A stretch of 7,169 bases of DNA from Symbiobacteriaceae bacterium (GTDB lineage: Bacteria; Bacillota_E; Symbiobacteriia; Symbiobacteriales; Symbiobacteriaceae), in the NCBI GenBank assembly GCA_027356675.1, contig DAHVXO010000188.1:1-7169 (forward strand), written 5' to 3'. This document shows positions 7,144 to 7,169 of the stretch, piece by piece. Numbering within the stretch: position 1 is the stretch's first letter; every line of letters starts with the position of its first letter. The translations under genes were made by a program, and so were the position numbers. The notes beneath the pieces were generated by a model that was not told where the DNA came from, did no database searches, and was given only the letters and a program-made list of their open reading frames with translations.

Positions 7144-7149
7144 TTGACA
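7144..7149 (+). promoter_or_regulatory. Consensus -35 box cut off by the window edge
   Basis: TTGACA matches the SigA -35 consensus fully and is preceded by an A7 tract (7137-7143) like an UP element. With 17-base spacing the -10 box would begin at 7167, so it lies almost wholly outside the window. The last three bases (GGC) do not fit a -10 start, so a longer spacing or chance are both open. Confidence 0.35.
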
Positions 7150-7169
7150 AACACCCCCCGTGAAGCGGC

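Larger units (their letters stand above)
6893..7169. other. Non-coding region downstream of murA
   Basis: No convincing gene is seen. The longest + strand frame (ATG 6894, 41 codons) begins beside the murA terminator and lacks a ribosome binding site. The region contains an inverted repeat at 6972-6999, a T6 tract at 7108-7113 without a GC stem before it, and a consensus -35 box at 7144. It is probably the upstream regulatory region of a gene beyond the window. I find no tRNA or riboswitch that I can recognise. Confidence 0.6.

Noticed and set aside
7108..7148. TTTTTTA and TAAAAAA, with GTCAA and TTGAC, as a large hairpin near the window end
   Set aside because: The two pairings are not nested, so they cannot form one stem. 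The A/T runs alone are weak, and the T6 tract has no GC stem before it.
5502..7154. A 550-codon minus-strand open frame opposite murA
   Set aside because: It is a long shadow frame typical of GC-rich genes. It has no domain character, while the + strand encodes a complete MurA with all catalytic residues.

Overview
The window is a GC-rich (roughly 60% G+C by eye) bacterial chromosome segment. Six of its seven genes lie on the + strand and one small gene lies on the - strand. Strong GGAGG-type ribosome binding sites, GTG and TTG starts, SigA-like promoters, compact GC hairpin terminators and a DUF5317 protein point to a Gram-positive, probably Bacillota (clostridial or Symbiobacterium-like) organism. 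This placement is inferred from style and gene content; no ribosomal RNA or other decisive marker is present.

Layout. (1) murC, UDP-N-acetylmuramate--L-alanine ligase, fills 25-1431 and ends in a terminator whose stem begins inside its stop codon. (2) An AT-rich promoter region (about 1520-1580) leads into an apparent three-gene operon: a five-helix DUF5317 membrane protein, a 28-residue single-helix peptide, and a multi-helix membrane protein with a C-terminal HD-GYP domain, a predicted cyclic-di-GMP phosphodiesterase. (3) A hairpin at 3638-3662 separates this operon from a convergent 60-residue gene on the - strand. (4) guaB (IMP dehydrogenase) follows a near-consensus extended -10 promoter and ends in a strong terminator. 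(5) murA (UDP-GlcNAc enolpyruvyl transferase) starts at a TTG codon after a leader with a perfect 7-bp hairpin and ends in its own terminator. (6) The last 310 bases hold no convincing gene, only an inverted repeat and a consensus -35 box cut off by the window edge.

How the genes fit together. MurA makes the first committed precursor of peptidoglycan. MurC adds the first amino acid to the UDP-MurNAc made later in that route. GuaB controls entry into guanine nucleotide synthesis, which feeds GTP and ultimately cyclic-di-GMP. Each appears to be its own transcription unit, because visible terminators separate them; murC and murA are not in a dcw-type cell-wall cluster here.

The housekeeping enzymes look intact, with all expected catalytic residues. 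The least explained parts are the DUF5317/28-residue peptide/HD-GYP operon, the 60-residue minus-strand protein, and two regulatory-looking structures: the dyad in the guaB promoter and the alternative hairpins in the murA leader. I see no phage, transposon, CRISPR array or defence system.
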